From contig CM042016.1 in the NCBI GenBank assembly GCA_023525715.1, forward strand, positions 76,438,382 to 76,502,381: DNA of 64,000 nucleotides. Direction: 5' to 3'. Of the stretch, positions 37,406-49,465 are shown piece by piece. Source of the DNA: Cichorium intybus. Its lineage: Eukaryota; Streptophyta; Magnoliopsida; Asterales; Asteraceae. Below the pieces are notes generated by a model, which worked only from the letters and a program-made list of their open reading frames with translations, was not told the origin of the DNA and ran no database searches. The translations under genes and the position numbers were made by a program. Every line of letters begins with the position of its first letter. Positions within the stretch are counted from its first letter, which is position 1.

Positions 37406-37844
37406 AACTCAACTTTAAATATGAGTTCGTTTACGAATAAACTAGTGGTAGGAGAGGATGAGACTGAAAAGATTGTAGGTATGGATGATACTACATACCC
37501 ATTTATATAGTATCGTGCAGCTGGAACTGAAAGGACAACCCACGTTTTTAGTACCAAAATTCAAACCATCTACAGTAGGTGCGACCTTTTCACTACCCTA
37601 AGTGACATTTTTTTCAAAATTCGCCGCTTGACTCTCATAAGAACGGGATAATGAAAAGACTTTTTGAAATAAAAATGTATATCTCCTGATAACGGAGAAA
37701 ATTCAAATAATTTTCGGTGCTCATTTAAAAATGAACTTACAAGAACCATTTGAACCTGAGCACCGTATGCAGGTTTGTAGCGTATTGATCCTAAGTTGTT
37801 AAAGCGGAATTTCGGGGACAAAATTCTTATAAGAGGGGGAGACT
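37406..37844 (+). other. Gypsy E interior end with polypurine tract
   Basis: The last part (ggaatttcggggacaaaatt, then aagagggggagact) is the typical end of a chromovirus pol and its polypurine tract, immediately before LTR-E. The boundary with Copia K is somewhere between about 37410 and 37700. No domain is readable. A small stem cggtgctca/tgagcaccg lies at about 37716-37765. Confidence 0.6.
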
Positions 37845-37995
37845 TGTAACAACCGCTTTTCAAAAAAAAAAACGTGTGAATAGTAACTCCAGCAAGAATA
37901 GTAACTACGGCGTGAATAGTACTTCGGCATGAATAGTAACTCCGGCATGAATCATGTCGACGGGAGTAGTTCTCGATGATGTAAGCGCTTACATC

Positions 37996-38136
37996 GTGAA
38001 TAGTGAAGATGATGTAAGCGATGATGTCGTGAATAGTGAAGATGATGTAAGCGATGATGTCGTGAATAGTGAAGATGATGTAAGCGATGATGTCGTGAAT
38101 AGTGAAAATGATGTAAGCAATGATGTCGTGAATAGT
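37996..38136 (+). repeat. 33-bp tandem repeat upstream of the LTR-E TATA box
   Basis: Four copies starting at 37996, 38029, 38062 and 38095, plus a partial fifth, of a unit containing gatgatgtaagcgatgatgt. A perfect 12-bp palindrome gtaagcgcttac precedes it (37981-37992). The array ends about 12 bp before the TATA box, the position of a promoter-proximal enhancer. Confidence 0.9.
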
Positions 38137-38616
38137 GTTTTCCATCACTATAAATAGAGCCTCAAACCTCTCATTTCAACACACACCTTCTAAACATATC
38201 TGATCTTAAGAGTCATTTCTAAGAGTTAGTGGCGTGTTAGAAGGAAGGAAAAGCGGTAGATTTCGAGTTGCAGCCGTTGTCTCGACATCCGAGGGGTTCG
38301 GGAGAGAATGAGAGTTCTTGAGTATCACATGCTTGTGTGTGCGACCTACTTCTAAATATCAGGTGAGTTTCTCACTACATTGTATGGACGTTATATGTGC
38401 TTTACTGTAGTTTTGTGTGCTTGTAAGATGTTTGTGGATAGTACCAAGCTGTGTGCATTTTATTAATATTATACCTTCCTATTATAGTTGTATGTGTTCG
38501 GGTATGGTGTGTGGTTAGTACTAGATGTGTCTAGGTCTAGTATGTAGATAATACGGGCTTGACGTACTAAGCAAAATAGGGTGGCTCGACGCACTAAGAA
38601 ATATAGAGATGCCAAC

Positions 38617-38832
38617 AAGATGCAGTGAGCGGATACGCATGGCATGACGAACAGAGTATGCGCGGCTCGGAGTGTTGAGTGGTGGAGCAAGATGCACTGA
38701 GCGGATACGCATGGCTCGACGAATTGAGTATGCGCGGCTCGGAGTGCTAAGCGGTGGAGTAAGATGCACTGAGCGGATACGCATGGCTCGACGAACAGAG
38801 CATGTGCGGCTTGGAGTGCTAAGCAGTGGATC
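38617..38832 (+). repeat. 72-bp tandem repeat x3 in LTR-E
   Basis: Exact 72-bp spacing at 38617, 38689 and 38761. The unit contains gagcggatacgcatggc and ggagtgctaagcggtgga. It lies between the donor-like and acceptor-like sites of LTR-E, the location used by other LTR families for their own short repeats. Open frames on both strands here are by-products of 72 being a multiple of three. Confidence 0.92.
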
Positions 38833-39025
38833 AAGACTCAATGTACCAGGTAGACTATGTGTTTATTTTACCGAGTCGTGTGGTTGTGTCCTACTTGATA
38901 GGGGTAGTGTATGTGTGACTGATATGTCGTGTATGTGTTGATACTTACTAAGCTTTATGCTTACCCTGTTGATATTTAATATTTTTCAGATGCTTGTACA
39001 AGCAAAGGAAAGGCTCGAATCTGAC

Positions 39026-39817
39026 TGTGACATCCCATTTCTACTATTTTCAAATACTATGGTTTTTCGTATAAATACATGAATACAAAAATGCAGTTTA
39101 TCAAAACCCGATAATTTACTTGTTTAAAACTGTGGGTGTTACAAATCCATACCAAATCTAACCATAGTAAGCAAGAAAGGATTAAACCTTATGTCTAAGA
39201 CAGGAGCTATGTGGGCTCCACTCCAGCTAAACTTCATCCAATTATAACATAGCCTTAACCTGGAATACATGGCAAAACATAGAATACGTAAGACAATAAT
39301 GTCTCGTGAGTTACATGAGTTTTAGACTCAAACATTTAACTTCTTTTTCCAACATTTTACAAAACTTATAGCTTAAAACATCTTTCAAAGCTCTATAGTA
39401 GTAACATACTATAATTCTTTACTTCTCAAATTCATTACATATCATACTTTGCAAAAATATCTTCTTTCAAAACTTTATAGTTGCAACATACTATAACTCT
39501 TTACTTCTCAAAAATCATTTCATAACATACTTTGCAACAATAACTTCTGTCTTACTTTCTTTGACTGGTTTTATAAGCTTGCTGGATTTTTATACTTAGG
39601 GCTTTAATCACCATAAGTGATACCCCAAGTCTCTATGGCTAGAAAGCACGGATCAATCCTCACCATAGAAGTGCTTAGGGAATCTACTTCGCGATGGGGC
39701 TTTTTCCCCAGTAGACACCTTACCTAACCCGGGTAGGTGGAACATAGTTCCCTTACTAACACTGCTTGCTACAATTACCAGTCATACCAAACACTTTCTG
39801 CTTGTTTGAACATTAAT

Positions 39818-39912
<95 letters not shown>

Positions 39913-41238
39913 GCTAAGTGCCAAACTTCATCATTTTCTGTCTTTATGGCTAAATGCCAAATTTATAACTTGCATCACATATGTAAAATATGTTTTTATG
40001 ACATTTTAGCTTTATGCCAAATCATACTTTCCAACATCTTATGGCTATATGCCATTCATACTTGAAAACATATACATTTTGTAACCAAAACATATTTCTT
40101 AAACATCTTATGGCTATATGCCGTTCATACTTGAAAACATATATAATTTGTAATCCAAATATACTTTCACATAATTGCTTCATAGACCAACATACTTTCA
40201 CTTAATTTAACTTGTAGTTCAAAACATAGCTTCAAATATAGCAATATACTTTTACAACAAGTTAGAAATAATACTCTTGCATATAATTTCACATATAGAA
40301 TTTTTATGAGAAATCTTGAAAATACTTACTTGCCATGTACCCCAGAATGGGTAAAAATACTACATGTACTCACCTCATGTATTGCTAGAAGATTGACTAC
40401 ACGTTCCTCGTATTTATACCCTTTTGATGATGCTCAATAACTTGACTTGCACCTATATGTAATATATCATACATTAATTTATATTCTAATGGACTCTATA
40501 ACTTATTAGAGTCCTTATTATACCACTAAAGGTCAAAACAAGTGTATAACTTTTGAATGACCAAGTTTAGTTAAATCGTACTTTATACATATTTTACTAC
40601 AGTACCCTCGGAGGGTCGTATTTCGATTCCAACAATTTTCCATGAAGTTTTGGGCCATAATAGACCTGTGTTTAAAATTTGGGGTCAAACGGACAAGTAT
40701 TGGACAAAATCTCAAAACTCAAAATCACTTGGCAGGAGACTTGATGAAAAACTGCATTTTTTTCTTTGCCGTCAGGTCGCGTCGCTACATAGGCTGGTCG
40801 GGTCGCGATCGCGAAGTATATTGCTATATTGGATGATTTTTCAAGCTACAGCTGCACTATTCCTTACATTAAGTTCTTAATACATGACTTAATCGTCTTA
40901 GGGTCATTTCTAAGCCCTAATAACAACTTCTTCATGCATTTAAACCATAAATTTACCAATTTCATCCTCTTTGATTGAAATCATTCCCGAAAACCCATTT
41001 TTTTTCTCAAAAATCATTTTAACAAATTTTTGAGAATGGAATTGATTTCTTTCACCATTTATAACATATACGACTTAACAAGATCATAAAAAGTAATTTC
41101 AGTCCCGTAACCCATTTCTAGGGTTCTTGAGCTAAAAACCCATTTCACCATTTTTTGCATGAAATCTTCAATTCCATTGAATTACTTATTAATACAAGTT
41201 TCTTTCATCATTTCTAACCTATTAAATTTGTTAGAATG
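39026..41238 (-). mobile_element. LTR-C fragment, 3' part (-)
   Basis: Minus-strand LTR-C lacking its first ~560 bp. The intact end (minus ...gggatgtcaca) is at 39026; the broken end joins Copia G gag at about 41238. It carries the conserved hairpin (39684-39714), repeated ggc-n5-gcc micro-hairpins (about 39912-40125), the donor-like site (minus, about 40370) and the conserved 34-bp box (40588-40621). Confidence 0.85.
39821..39909. repeat. (AT)n microsatellite
   Basis: About 44 AT units inside LTR-C (-). The solo LTR-C at 42625 has its own (AT)n at a different place, so the two expansions are independent. Confidence 0.97.
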
Positions 41239-41808
41239 GTTGTTGTTCAAATGATATGCCAGCGTGAACTGGTCATAAGAACTAGGCAATGAGTTTAGCA
41301 CTATGTCAACTGCTAAATCCTCATGAACCGGTATTTCCAGCTTTCTAAGCCTTTCCACGTAACCATGCATCCTCTGCACATGTGCACAGATGGACTCGCC
41401 CTCCTTGGGCTTGCTGTTAGTGAAAGCTTTTACAACCTCACGCCTTTCGATGCGTTCTTGCTTACGGAACCTTTTCGCGAGCTCTTTGTGCATCTCGTAA
41501 GGCCAATAGTCCTCATAGATACGCTGCAGTTTAGGGTTCATAGTAGCGATCATGATGCAAGCCACTTTGATTGCATCATCAGAGTGTTTAGTGTACGCAA
41601 CGATTTCTTCGGGAGTAGCGGTTTCAGTATCCACATCAACAAGCTCGGTTTCTAGAACATACTCTTTATGTTCAAACCTTAGAGCCATTTTGATGTTGCG
41701 GATCCAGTCATTATAGTTGGTGCCGTCCAACGTCACCTTTGAGCACAATGACAGAATCGAGGTGACACTACCGGGATTTGAGTGGGGAACGGATTGGTCA
41801 GAAAACAT
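41239..41808 (-). pseudogene. Copia G gag, copy A, 3' truncated
   Basis: About 190 codons of Ty1/Copia gag (DUF4219/UBN2-type), the capsid precursor that packages element RNA. Start ATG at 41808, with recognisable KVTLDGTNYNDWIRNIKMAL, a central EMHKELAKRFRK, then GESICAHVQRMHGYVERLRK and LNSLPSSYDQFTLAYHLNN. The frame is open throughout, with no stop. It then runs into LTR-C sequence (to a stop at 41182) right after HLNN. No CCHC knuckle or pol follows. Protein differences from copy B are few and mostly conservative. The element may once have been mobilised in trans. Confidence 0.9.
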
Positions 41809-42171
41809 CTGAACAAGAAGAAGGTAGTTTTAATTAGATATAATAATAATAATAACCCTTATATTCACCCAAGAACAAATATAAGGCTAGGATCCTACAA
41901 TAACAATCTACAATACCGAAAAGGGATGCCGTAATCGATACTGCAAATTTTATAAGGTAGGCGAATGACGATTCAGCCAATTCCACCGCGGAAACATAAT
42001 CATACTATAATGGAATTCCTAGTTTCTTTGAGATTTACCGAACTGTTCGATAGCATGTTTTAATATCGGGAATGCCCCGCTGTTTGTGACTAGGATACCG
42101 AGGATCACAAACCGGGTGTGAATAACCATGCAAATTGGTTGGTACTCTTGAAGACAATTGTCATCTCTAAT

Positions 42172-42291
42172 TAACGTGCCGGTAAACTACACACGCTCCG
42201 TTAATAATGACAAAATCAAGAAACTCATCGCAACACATTGTGGACCCCAGTTGGCGTGCCGGTAAACCACACACGCTCCACCAACGTTCCA
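42172..42291 (-). other. Twin stem-loops in Copia G leader
   Basis: Two modules share an apical segment (plus strand cgtgccggtaaac, then cacacgctcc) but have different closing stems: attaacg/cgttaat around the first, gttgg/ccaac around the second. The same pair occurs in copy B (about 47688-47808). A shared loop with different but complementary stems suggests a structured RNA near the primer site, such as a dimerisation or packaging signal. Confidence 0.6.
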
Positions 42292-42778
42292 CAAGGTGCA
42301 ATGTGCAATTTCATGGATTAGCACCAATTCACATTTTTAACCTAAAGTAACTAGATTGGGATTTGTTTTAGGGTTCTAGTACTTTCAGTTATAGCATTAT
42401 ACGTTTAAGAGGCTTTAGCGGTTCTATCATACCCGTTCAGCTAACGACACTCGACTGGCCAGGAGAGCGGTGGGTAAGAGTAGATACCCATTAGACTAAC
42501 ATTTTATAGTCAGTCGCCTTATACCCTCTTTATAAGACAGTTTTTGTGAATGAGGCTTACTAGCGGTAGACTAACCAATTTTCTTATACATATTAAATTA
42601 ACTTTTAATTTTAAATACATATAATGTAACGACCCAAAACCTTGAATTTATATTCGAGATAACGCTTAAGGTAAAGACCAAAATTTTTGAAAGTTTTAAA
42701 ATAATGTAGTAGGAGATGTAGTAAAATTCCAAGAGTTTGGAGTAAAAGTGTGAGAAATAGAACTTGGTGTAATAAAAG

Positions 42779-42889
<111 letters not shown>

Positions 42890-42904
42890 AGAATTTATGA
42901 TCGT

Positions 42905-42980
42905 AAGGGTAATTTGGTCATTTTGCCATAAAAGGGTAATTTGGTCATTTTGCCATAAAGGGTAATTTGGTCATTTGACC
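42905..42980 (+). repeat. ~27-bp repeat x3 in LTR-C
   Basis: Copies at 42905, 42932 and 42958 of aagggtaatttggtcatttt plus gccataa. The same phrase occurs twice in LTR-D (about 53383-53420) and once in LTR-A (about 25047), always upstream of the TATA box. Confidence 0.85.
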
Positions 42981-43765
42981 ACATGCAGGAGTTATTATGA
43001 AAGTATAATTCTAGTTTGGACTAAAAATGTAAAGAATGGAACTTTGTGTAATAAAACTTAATTTTAGTGTCAAAATGAAAGAGTTGGAACTTGAGGGGTG
43101 GAAACTGTAAATATTGGGAGTATAAATATGAGAAAATATCTTCTAAATTCCCAGAAGATATCAAAGAATTCTGGAGGCTTCGAGAGAGACTTGGAGGTCG
43201 TGAGTTTTGGAAGGTTACGAGGAATTTGAGCTGGAATTGAAGGTTTCTAAACATTTGAGGTACAGAATCAAAGTTTGAACACCTACTATTCATCGTCTTC
43301 TTGGGATGGAATCTGGACATTTGATTTATGAAGTTATGAAATGATTCCAGAGATTTTTTTCCATCTAAGTATACTAAAAATATCAAGTAAAAACACTTCA
43401 ATTGAGAAGTGTTGTTGAATTTATGAAAATGATGAATTTTTGCTCAAGAACCCTAATTCACGGGTTTATAAGATGAAGACTGATTTTTATGATTTTGTTT
43501 AATCCAAAGGATCACTTAGGATGTATTAAGACATTCCTAAGTGATTAATTTCAGAAATTTGGATTTTTGGTGAAAATATTCAAAAACGGGTTTTTGTGAA
43601 ATTTGAGTTGGAATCAGTGATTTCATGGGTTAAAACCTGATATAAACTGATGGTTTTATTCTTGGAATAAACCCAAAATGATTAAGAACTGGAATGAGAA
43701 CTTAATACGCGAAAACAGGAAGCTATAGTGCAAAAATCGGACTGAACTGAGGGTCTGCAGCAAGA

Positions 43766-43881
43766 GCACGGGTCGTACTCTTTTGGCACGGGTCGTGCTA
43801 CCCCTGTAGAGTGAAAATACCATGCTATAGCAAAGTGCACGAGTCGTGCTCCTCATAGAGTAAATTATACATGAGTCGTGC
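43766..43881. repeat. Four short inverted repeats in LTR-C
   Basis: gcacg-n3-cgtgc type motifs at 43766, 43786, 43837 and 43869 (two with one mismatch). They sit at the same relative place as the acacggcccgtgt cluster of LTR-A. Confidence 0.75.
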
Positions 43882-45990
43882 ATATCTTCTGTCAAGAAAA
43901 TGTCATTTTTTAGTTTTGAACTTGATGCTAGACTTTTCCGATTGGTCTATAATTCATACCATAGGATTAAAATGATGTGAAAACACATGGAAAATTGTTA
44001 AACCGGGAATACGACCTCCCGAGGGTACTGTAGTAAAATACGTATAATATACGATTTATTTAAAGTTGGTCATTTAAAAGTTATAGACTTGTTATGACCT
44101 ATATTGGTATAATAAGGACTCCAATGAGTTATAGAGTCAGTTAGAATGAATGTTAATGTATAACATGTTAATTATAGGTTCATGCCAAATGATTATTGGA
44201 TCACAAAAGAGTATAAATGCAAGGAATGTTTAGTCAATCTACTAGCAGTACATGAGGTGAGTACATGCAGTATTTTTACCCATTCTGGGGTACATGGCAA
44301 GTAAGTATATTCAAGATTTCTTATAAAATCTCTTTATGTGAAATTATATGCAAGAGTATTATTTTCAACTTGTTTAGGAAAGTATAATGCTATGTTTGAA
44401 GTTATGTTTTGAACTACAAGTCAAGTTAAGTGAAAGTATGTTGGTCTATGAACCAATTATGTGAAAGTATATTTTGAATACAAGTTGTATATGTTTTCAA
44501 GTATGGATAGGCATATAGCCACAAGATGTTTAAGAAGTATGTTTTGGTTACAAACTGTATATGTTTTGGTTACGAACGGGCATATAGCCATAAGATGTTT
44601 GGAAAGTATGATTTGGCATTAAGCCTAGAATGTTATAAAAATATGTTTTAAACGTATGATTATTATGTGATGAAAGTTATATATTTGGCATTTAGCCATA
44701 AAGACAGAAAATGATGAAGTTTGGCACTTAGCCATTATTTATATGTATGAGGGTAATGTTCAAGTAAGCAGAAAAGTATTTTGTATGACTGGTATTTGTA
44801 GCAAGCAATGTTAGTAAGGGAACCATGCAGTATTCCACCTACCCGGGTTAGGTATGGAGTCTACTGGGGAAAAAGCCCCTTCGTGAAGTAGATCTCCTAA
44901 GCAACTTCTATGGTGAGGATTGATCCGTTCTTTCTAGCTGTAGAGACTTGGGGTATCACTTATGGTGATTAAAGCCCTAAGTATAAAAATCCAGCAAGTT
45001 TATAATACCAATCAAAGAAAGTAAGAAAGAAGCTATTTTTGTAAAGTATATTATGAAGTGAATTTGAAAAGTAAAGAGTTATAGTATGATACTACTATAA
45101 GTTTTGAAAGATGTTATTTTTGTAAAGTATGTTATGAAATGATTTCGAGAAGTAAAGAGTTATAGTATGTTATTACTATAAAGTTTTGGCAGAAGTTTTA
45201 TGTTATAAATTTTATAAAAAGTTGGAAAAGAAGTTAAAGGTTTGAATCTAAAACTCATGTAACTTACGAGACATTATTGTCTTACATATTTTATGTTTTG
45301 CCATGTATTCCAGGTTAAAATGCTAAGGTATAATTGGTTGAAGTATAGCTAGAGTGGAGCCCGAGTTAGCTCCCATCTTGGACTCAAGGTTTAATCCTTT
45401 CTTGCTTACTATGGTTAGTTTTGATATGGATTTGTAACACCCATTGTTTTTAAGCATGTAAATTATCGGTTTTTGACAAACCGTAATTTTTTGTATTCAT
45501 GTATTTATACGAAAAACCATGGTATTTGCAAACAGTGGAAATGGGGTGTCACATATAAGATATATTTTAATCTCATTAAAATATTTTAGAATTAATTTTA
45601 TCTTAATTTTCGCAAATTATTACTAATTTTTTGAAAATTTTAATTAATTCTTTTAACTGATTTAATTGGTCCTTTAATTAATCAATTAATTAAACTAATT
45701 AAATCTAGGTTACAGATTACCAAATTAATCAAATTAATTTATTTGTATTATCCCTATGAATCTCGAAAATTACAAGCCAAGCAATTAGGGTTCAAGTTAT
45801 TTTAGTTGATTTACTTACCAAAAATAACAACACACAAATATGGCAAGCAAATCAAGCAATCAAGGGGACCAATAGGGCTTGGCGGCTAGGGTTAAGAAAC
45901 CCTAGCCTGGCCGTCGACTTTCATGCCTTCCAAGAAGGTATTTTTGCAAAATACCTTGAGGCACTGAAAACAAGCTAGCTCTGATACCAC

Positions 45991-46759
45991 TGAAGGGTTT
46001 CTATGCAATCAATGAACACAAAATATTCCTAAGGTTCACATGCAACTCTAATAAAGATCTATGTTTTCTTTTATGAAGATTAGAACTAAGAACCTGAAGG
46101 AAACAATTCAATTCTAAAGAACAATTAGAAAAACCAACCTTTGATCTTATGATCCTTTCAAGCAGCAGCAAAACTATCCTGCCTCAAATGCAAGTCACGC
46201 CCAAGCAAGGGGAAGACAATCCAGCAGAGTAAAGAAGAGAGAGAGATGGCGTGAATATGGAGTGCCCAGGGGGTTCCTTTTATAGCCTTCACAGGCTACA
46301 CCTGAAACCCTAAGGAGCCTCCCAAGTGGGCAAGCCTGCAAGTCACTTAGACCAGGCTTCTAAAACCCTAGAAGGGTTTTCGCCAAACCCTAGAGATCCC
46401 TCTAGGGTGGCGCCACTTTTGGCCCCTGGCTTATCTCTTGCCGGTTATTCAACTATTGAATAATTACAAGTCAGCCCCAGCACTTTAATTAATTAATTTA
46501 ATCACTAAATTAAATCCAATTAATTATAGATTAAATCTCAATTAATTAATATAGATTCTAATTAATATATTAACACTTAAATATATTAATAAGTCATCTA
46601 TATATATTTCATTGATTTATTAAACCCTTAATAAACCAATCTTTCTCTTTACTGAACTGTACATCTATTCCCCAGCTATGAGGGCAACCCAAATGGACTT
46701 TGCTTTTATTCATAAGATAAATACAATTATAAGTTATGGCTTAGACACCTAATCAAACA
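45991..46759 (-). mobile_element. LTR of Copia G, copy A
   Basis: 769 bp, minus-strand tgtttgattagg at 46759 to cccttca at 45991, followed (minus) by a canonical primer site gtggtatcagagc. TATA box tataaaag on the minus strand (46284-46277). Same length as LTR-G copy B. Confidence 0.88.
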
Positions 46760-47326
46760 GTTGTTCAAATGATACGCCAGTGTGAACTGGTCATAAGAAC
46801 TGGGCAAGGAGTTCAGCACTATGTCAACTGCTAAATCCTCATGAACCAGCATTTCCAGCTTTCTAAGCCTTTCCACGTAACCATGCATCCTCTGCACATG
46901 TGCACAGATGGACTCGCCCTCCTTGGGCTTGCTGTTAGTGAATGCTTTTACAACCTCATGCCTTTCGATGCGCTCTTGCTTGCGGAACCTTTCCGCGAGC
47001 TCTTTGTGCATCTCGTAAGGCCAATAGTCCTCATAGATACGCTGCAGTTCAGGGTTCATAGTAGCAATCATGATGCAGGCCACTTTGGTTGCATCATCAG
47101 AGTGTTTAGTGTACGCAGCGATTTCTTCGGGAGTAGCGGTTTCAGTGTCCACATCAACAAGCTCGGTTTCTAGAACATACTCTTTATGTTCAAACCTCAG
47201 GGCCATTTTCATGTTTCGGATCCAGTCATTATAGTTGCTGCCGTCCAACGTCACCTTTGACCACAATGACAGAATCGAGGTGACACTACCGGGATTTGAG
47301 TGGGGAACGGATTGGTCAGAAGACAT
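46727..47326 (-). pseudogene. Copia G gag, copy B, fused to an LTR
   Basis: Minus-strand gag frame from ATG 47326, open for 199 codons. Residues 1-190 are Copia gag (VTLDGSNYNDWIRNMKMAL near residue 30, SICAHVQRMHGYVERLRK near 145, SLPSSYDQFTLAYHLNN at the end). The last ten codons are read out of the adjoining LTR-G copy A, which starts at 46759. Gag is thus cut at the same codon pair (HLNN) as copy A, although the sequence that follows differs. No pol and no polypurine tract precede the LTR, so this is a deleted element. Where intact, the protein would form the particle shell. Confidence 0.9.
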
Positions 47327-48608
47327 CTGAACAAGAAGAAGGTAGTTTTAATTAGATATAATAATAATAATAACCCTTATATTCACCCAAGAACAAATAT
47401 AAGGCTAGGATCCTATAATAACAATCTACAACGCCGAAAAGGGATGCCGTAATCAATACTGCAAATTTTATAAGGTAGGCGAATGACGATTCAGCCAATT
47501 CCACCGCGGAAACATAATCATATTATAATGGAATTCCTAGTTTCTTTGAGATTTACCGAACTGTTCGATAGCATGTTTTAATCTCGGGAATGCCCCGCTG
47601 TTTGTGACTGGGATACCGAGGATCACAAACCGGGTGTGAATAACCATGCAAATTGCTTGGTACTCTTGAAGTTAATTGCCATCTCTAATTAACGTGCCGG
47701 TAAACCACAAACGCTCCGTTAATAATGACAAAATCAAGAAACCCATCGCGACTCTTTGCGAACCCCAGTTGGCGTGCCAATAAACCACACACGCTCCACC
47801 AACGTTCCACAAAGTGTAATGTGCAATTTCATGGATTAGCATCTATTCACATTTTTTAACTTAAAGTAACTAGATTGGGATTTGGTTTAGGGTTCTAGTA
47901 CTTTCAATTATAGCATTATACTTTTAAGAGGCTTTAGCGGTCCTATCATACCCGTTCAGCTAACGACACTCGACTGACCAGGAGAGCGGTGGGTAAGAGT
48001 AGATACCCATTAGACTAACATTTTATAGTCAGACGCCTTATACCCTCTTTATAGGACAGTTTTGTGAATGAGGCTTACTAGCGATAGACTAACTAATTTT
48101 CTTATACATATTAAATTAACTTTTAATTTTAAATACATATAAGATATATTTTAATCTCATTAAAATATTTTAGAATTAATTTTATCTTAATTTTCACAAA
48201 TTATTACTAATTTTTTGAAAATTTTAATTAATTCTTTTAACTGATTTAATTGGTCTTTTAATTAATCAATTAATTAAACTAATTAAATCTAGGTTACAGA
48301 TTACCAAATTAATCAAATTAATTTATCTGTATTATCCCTATGAATCTGGAAAATTACAAGCCAAGCAATTAGGGTTCAAGTTATTTTAGTTGATTTAGTT
48401 ACCAAAAATAGCAACACATAAATATGGCAAGTAAATCAAGCAATCAAGGGGGACCAATAGGGCATGGCGGATAGGGTTAGGAAACCCTAGCCAAGCCGTC
48501 GATAATCAAGCCTCCCAAGGAGGTATTTTCGCAAAATACCTTGAGGCAAGAACAGATATCATGCCGTTCAAAACAATTCACAAGAAAACAAGCTAGCACT
48601 GATACCAC
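47327..48608 (-). other. Copia G copy B leader and primer site
   Basis: Noncoding leader collinear with that of copy A and uninterrupted. It shows the empty site for solo LTR-C (about 48132-48142). Primer site on the minus strand 48608-48595 (gtggtatcagtgct; one base off canonical). Structured twin repeats at about 47688-47808. Confidence 0.85.
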
Positions 48609-49377
48609 TGAAGGGTTTCTATGCAATCAATGAACACAAAAATTCCTATGGTTCACATGCAACCCTAATATTGATCTATGTTTTCTTCTATGAAGATTAG
48701 AACTAAGAACTTAAAGGAAACAATTCAATTCTAAAGAACAATTAGAAAAAACCAACCTTTGATCTTATGATCCTTCAAGCAAGCAGCAAAAGAATCCTGC
48801 CTCAAATGCAAGTCACACCCAAGCAAGGAGAAGACAATCTAGCAGAGTAGAGAAGAGACAGAGATGGCGTGAATATGGAGTGCCCAGGGGGTTCCTTTTA
48901 TAGCCTCCACAGGCTACACTTGAAACCCTAAGGAGCCTCCCAAGTGGGCAAGCCTGCAAGTCACTTGGACCAGGCTTCTAAAACCCCAAAAGGGTTTTCG
49001 CCAAACCCTAGAGAACTCCCTAGGGTGGCGCCACTTTTGGCCCCTGGTTTATCTCTTGACAGTTATTCAACTATTGAATAATTACAAGTCAGCCCCTGCA
49101 CTTTAATTAATTAGTTTAATCACTAAATTAATTCCAATTAATTCTGGATTAAATCTCAATTAATTAATATAGATTCTATTTAATATATTAACACTTAAAT
49201 ATATTAATAAGTCATCTATATATATTCCATTGATTTATTAAACCTTTAATAAATCACCCTTTCTCTCTACTGAACTATACATCAATTCCCCAGCTATGAG
49301 GGCAACCCAAATGGACTTTGCTTTTATTCATAAGATATATACAATTATGAGTCATGGCTTAGACACTTAATCCAACA
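48609..49377 (-). mobile_element. LTR of Copia G, copy B
   Basis: 769 bp, minus-strand tgttggattaag at 49377 to cccttca at 48609. TATA tataaaag on the minus strand (48902-48895). Its outer end abuts the Copia F pol remnant directly, so Copia G probably inserted into the RNase H end of Copia F. Confidence 0.88.
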
Positions 49378-49465
49378 CATTTCACAAAATACATTGATGC
49401 GGACCAGGCATGAATGTCATATTAGGGTCCATAGGCGTTAAGTTTATGAGCGATATGACTTAAGT
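49378..49465 (+). pseudogene. Copia F pol C-terminus remnant
   Basis: The last ~29 codons of Copia RNase H, with one frameshift. FTKY corresponds to the DPFTK motif. After the shift LGSIGVKFMSDMT and a stop correspond to the RSMGIRFANELV end seen in Copia H. It confirms that Copia F is plus-strand. Confidence 0.65.

Larger units (their letters stand above)
37845..39025 (+). mobile_element. LTR-E, 3' truncated
   Basis: Starts tgtaacaacc directly after the polypurine tract. It has a 33-bp repeat array, TATA box tataaata (38149-38156), donor-like caggtgagtt (38360-38369), a 72-bp repeat array, and acceptor-like atatttttcag (about 38980-38990). It ends without the expected ttaca where LTR-C (-) begins. 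Confidence 0.8.

Noticed and set aside
37954..38157. Repetitive DDVVNSE-type peptide over the 33-bp repeats
   Set aside because: Same artefact: 33 is divisible by three, and the region is the LTR-E promoter.
38469..38941. Open frames on both strands over the 72-bp repeats
   Set aside because: 72 is a multiple of three, so stops are avoided in repeated frames. The peptides are internal repeats of noncoding LTR sequence.
41323..41655. 110-codon plus-strand frame (also 46841-47173)
   Set aside because: Antisense shadow of the Copia G gag.
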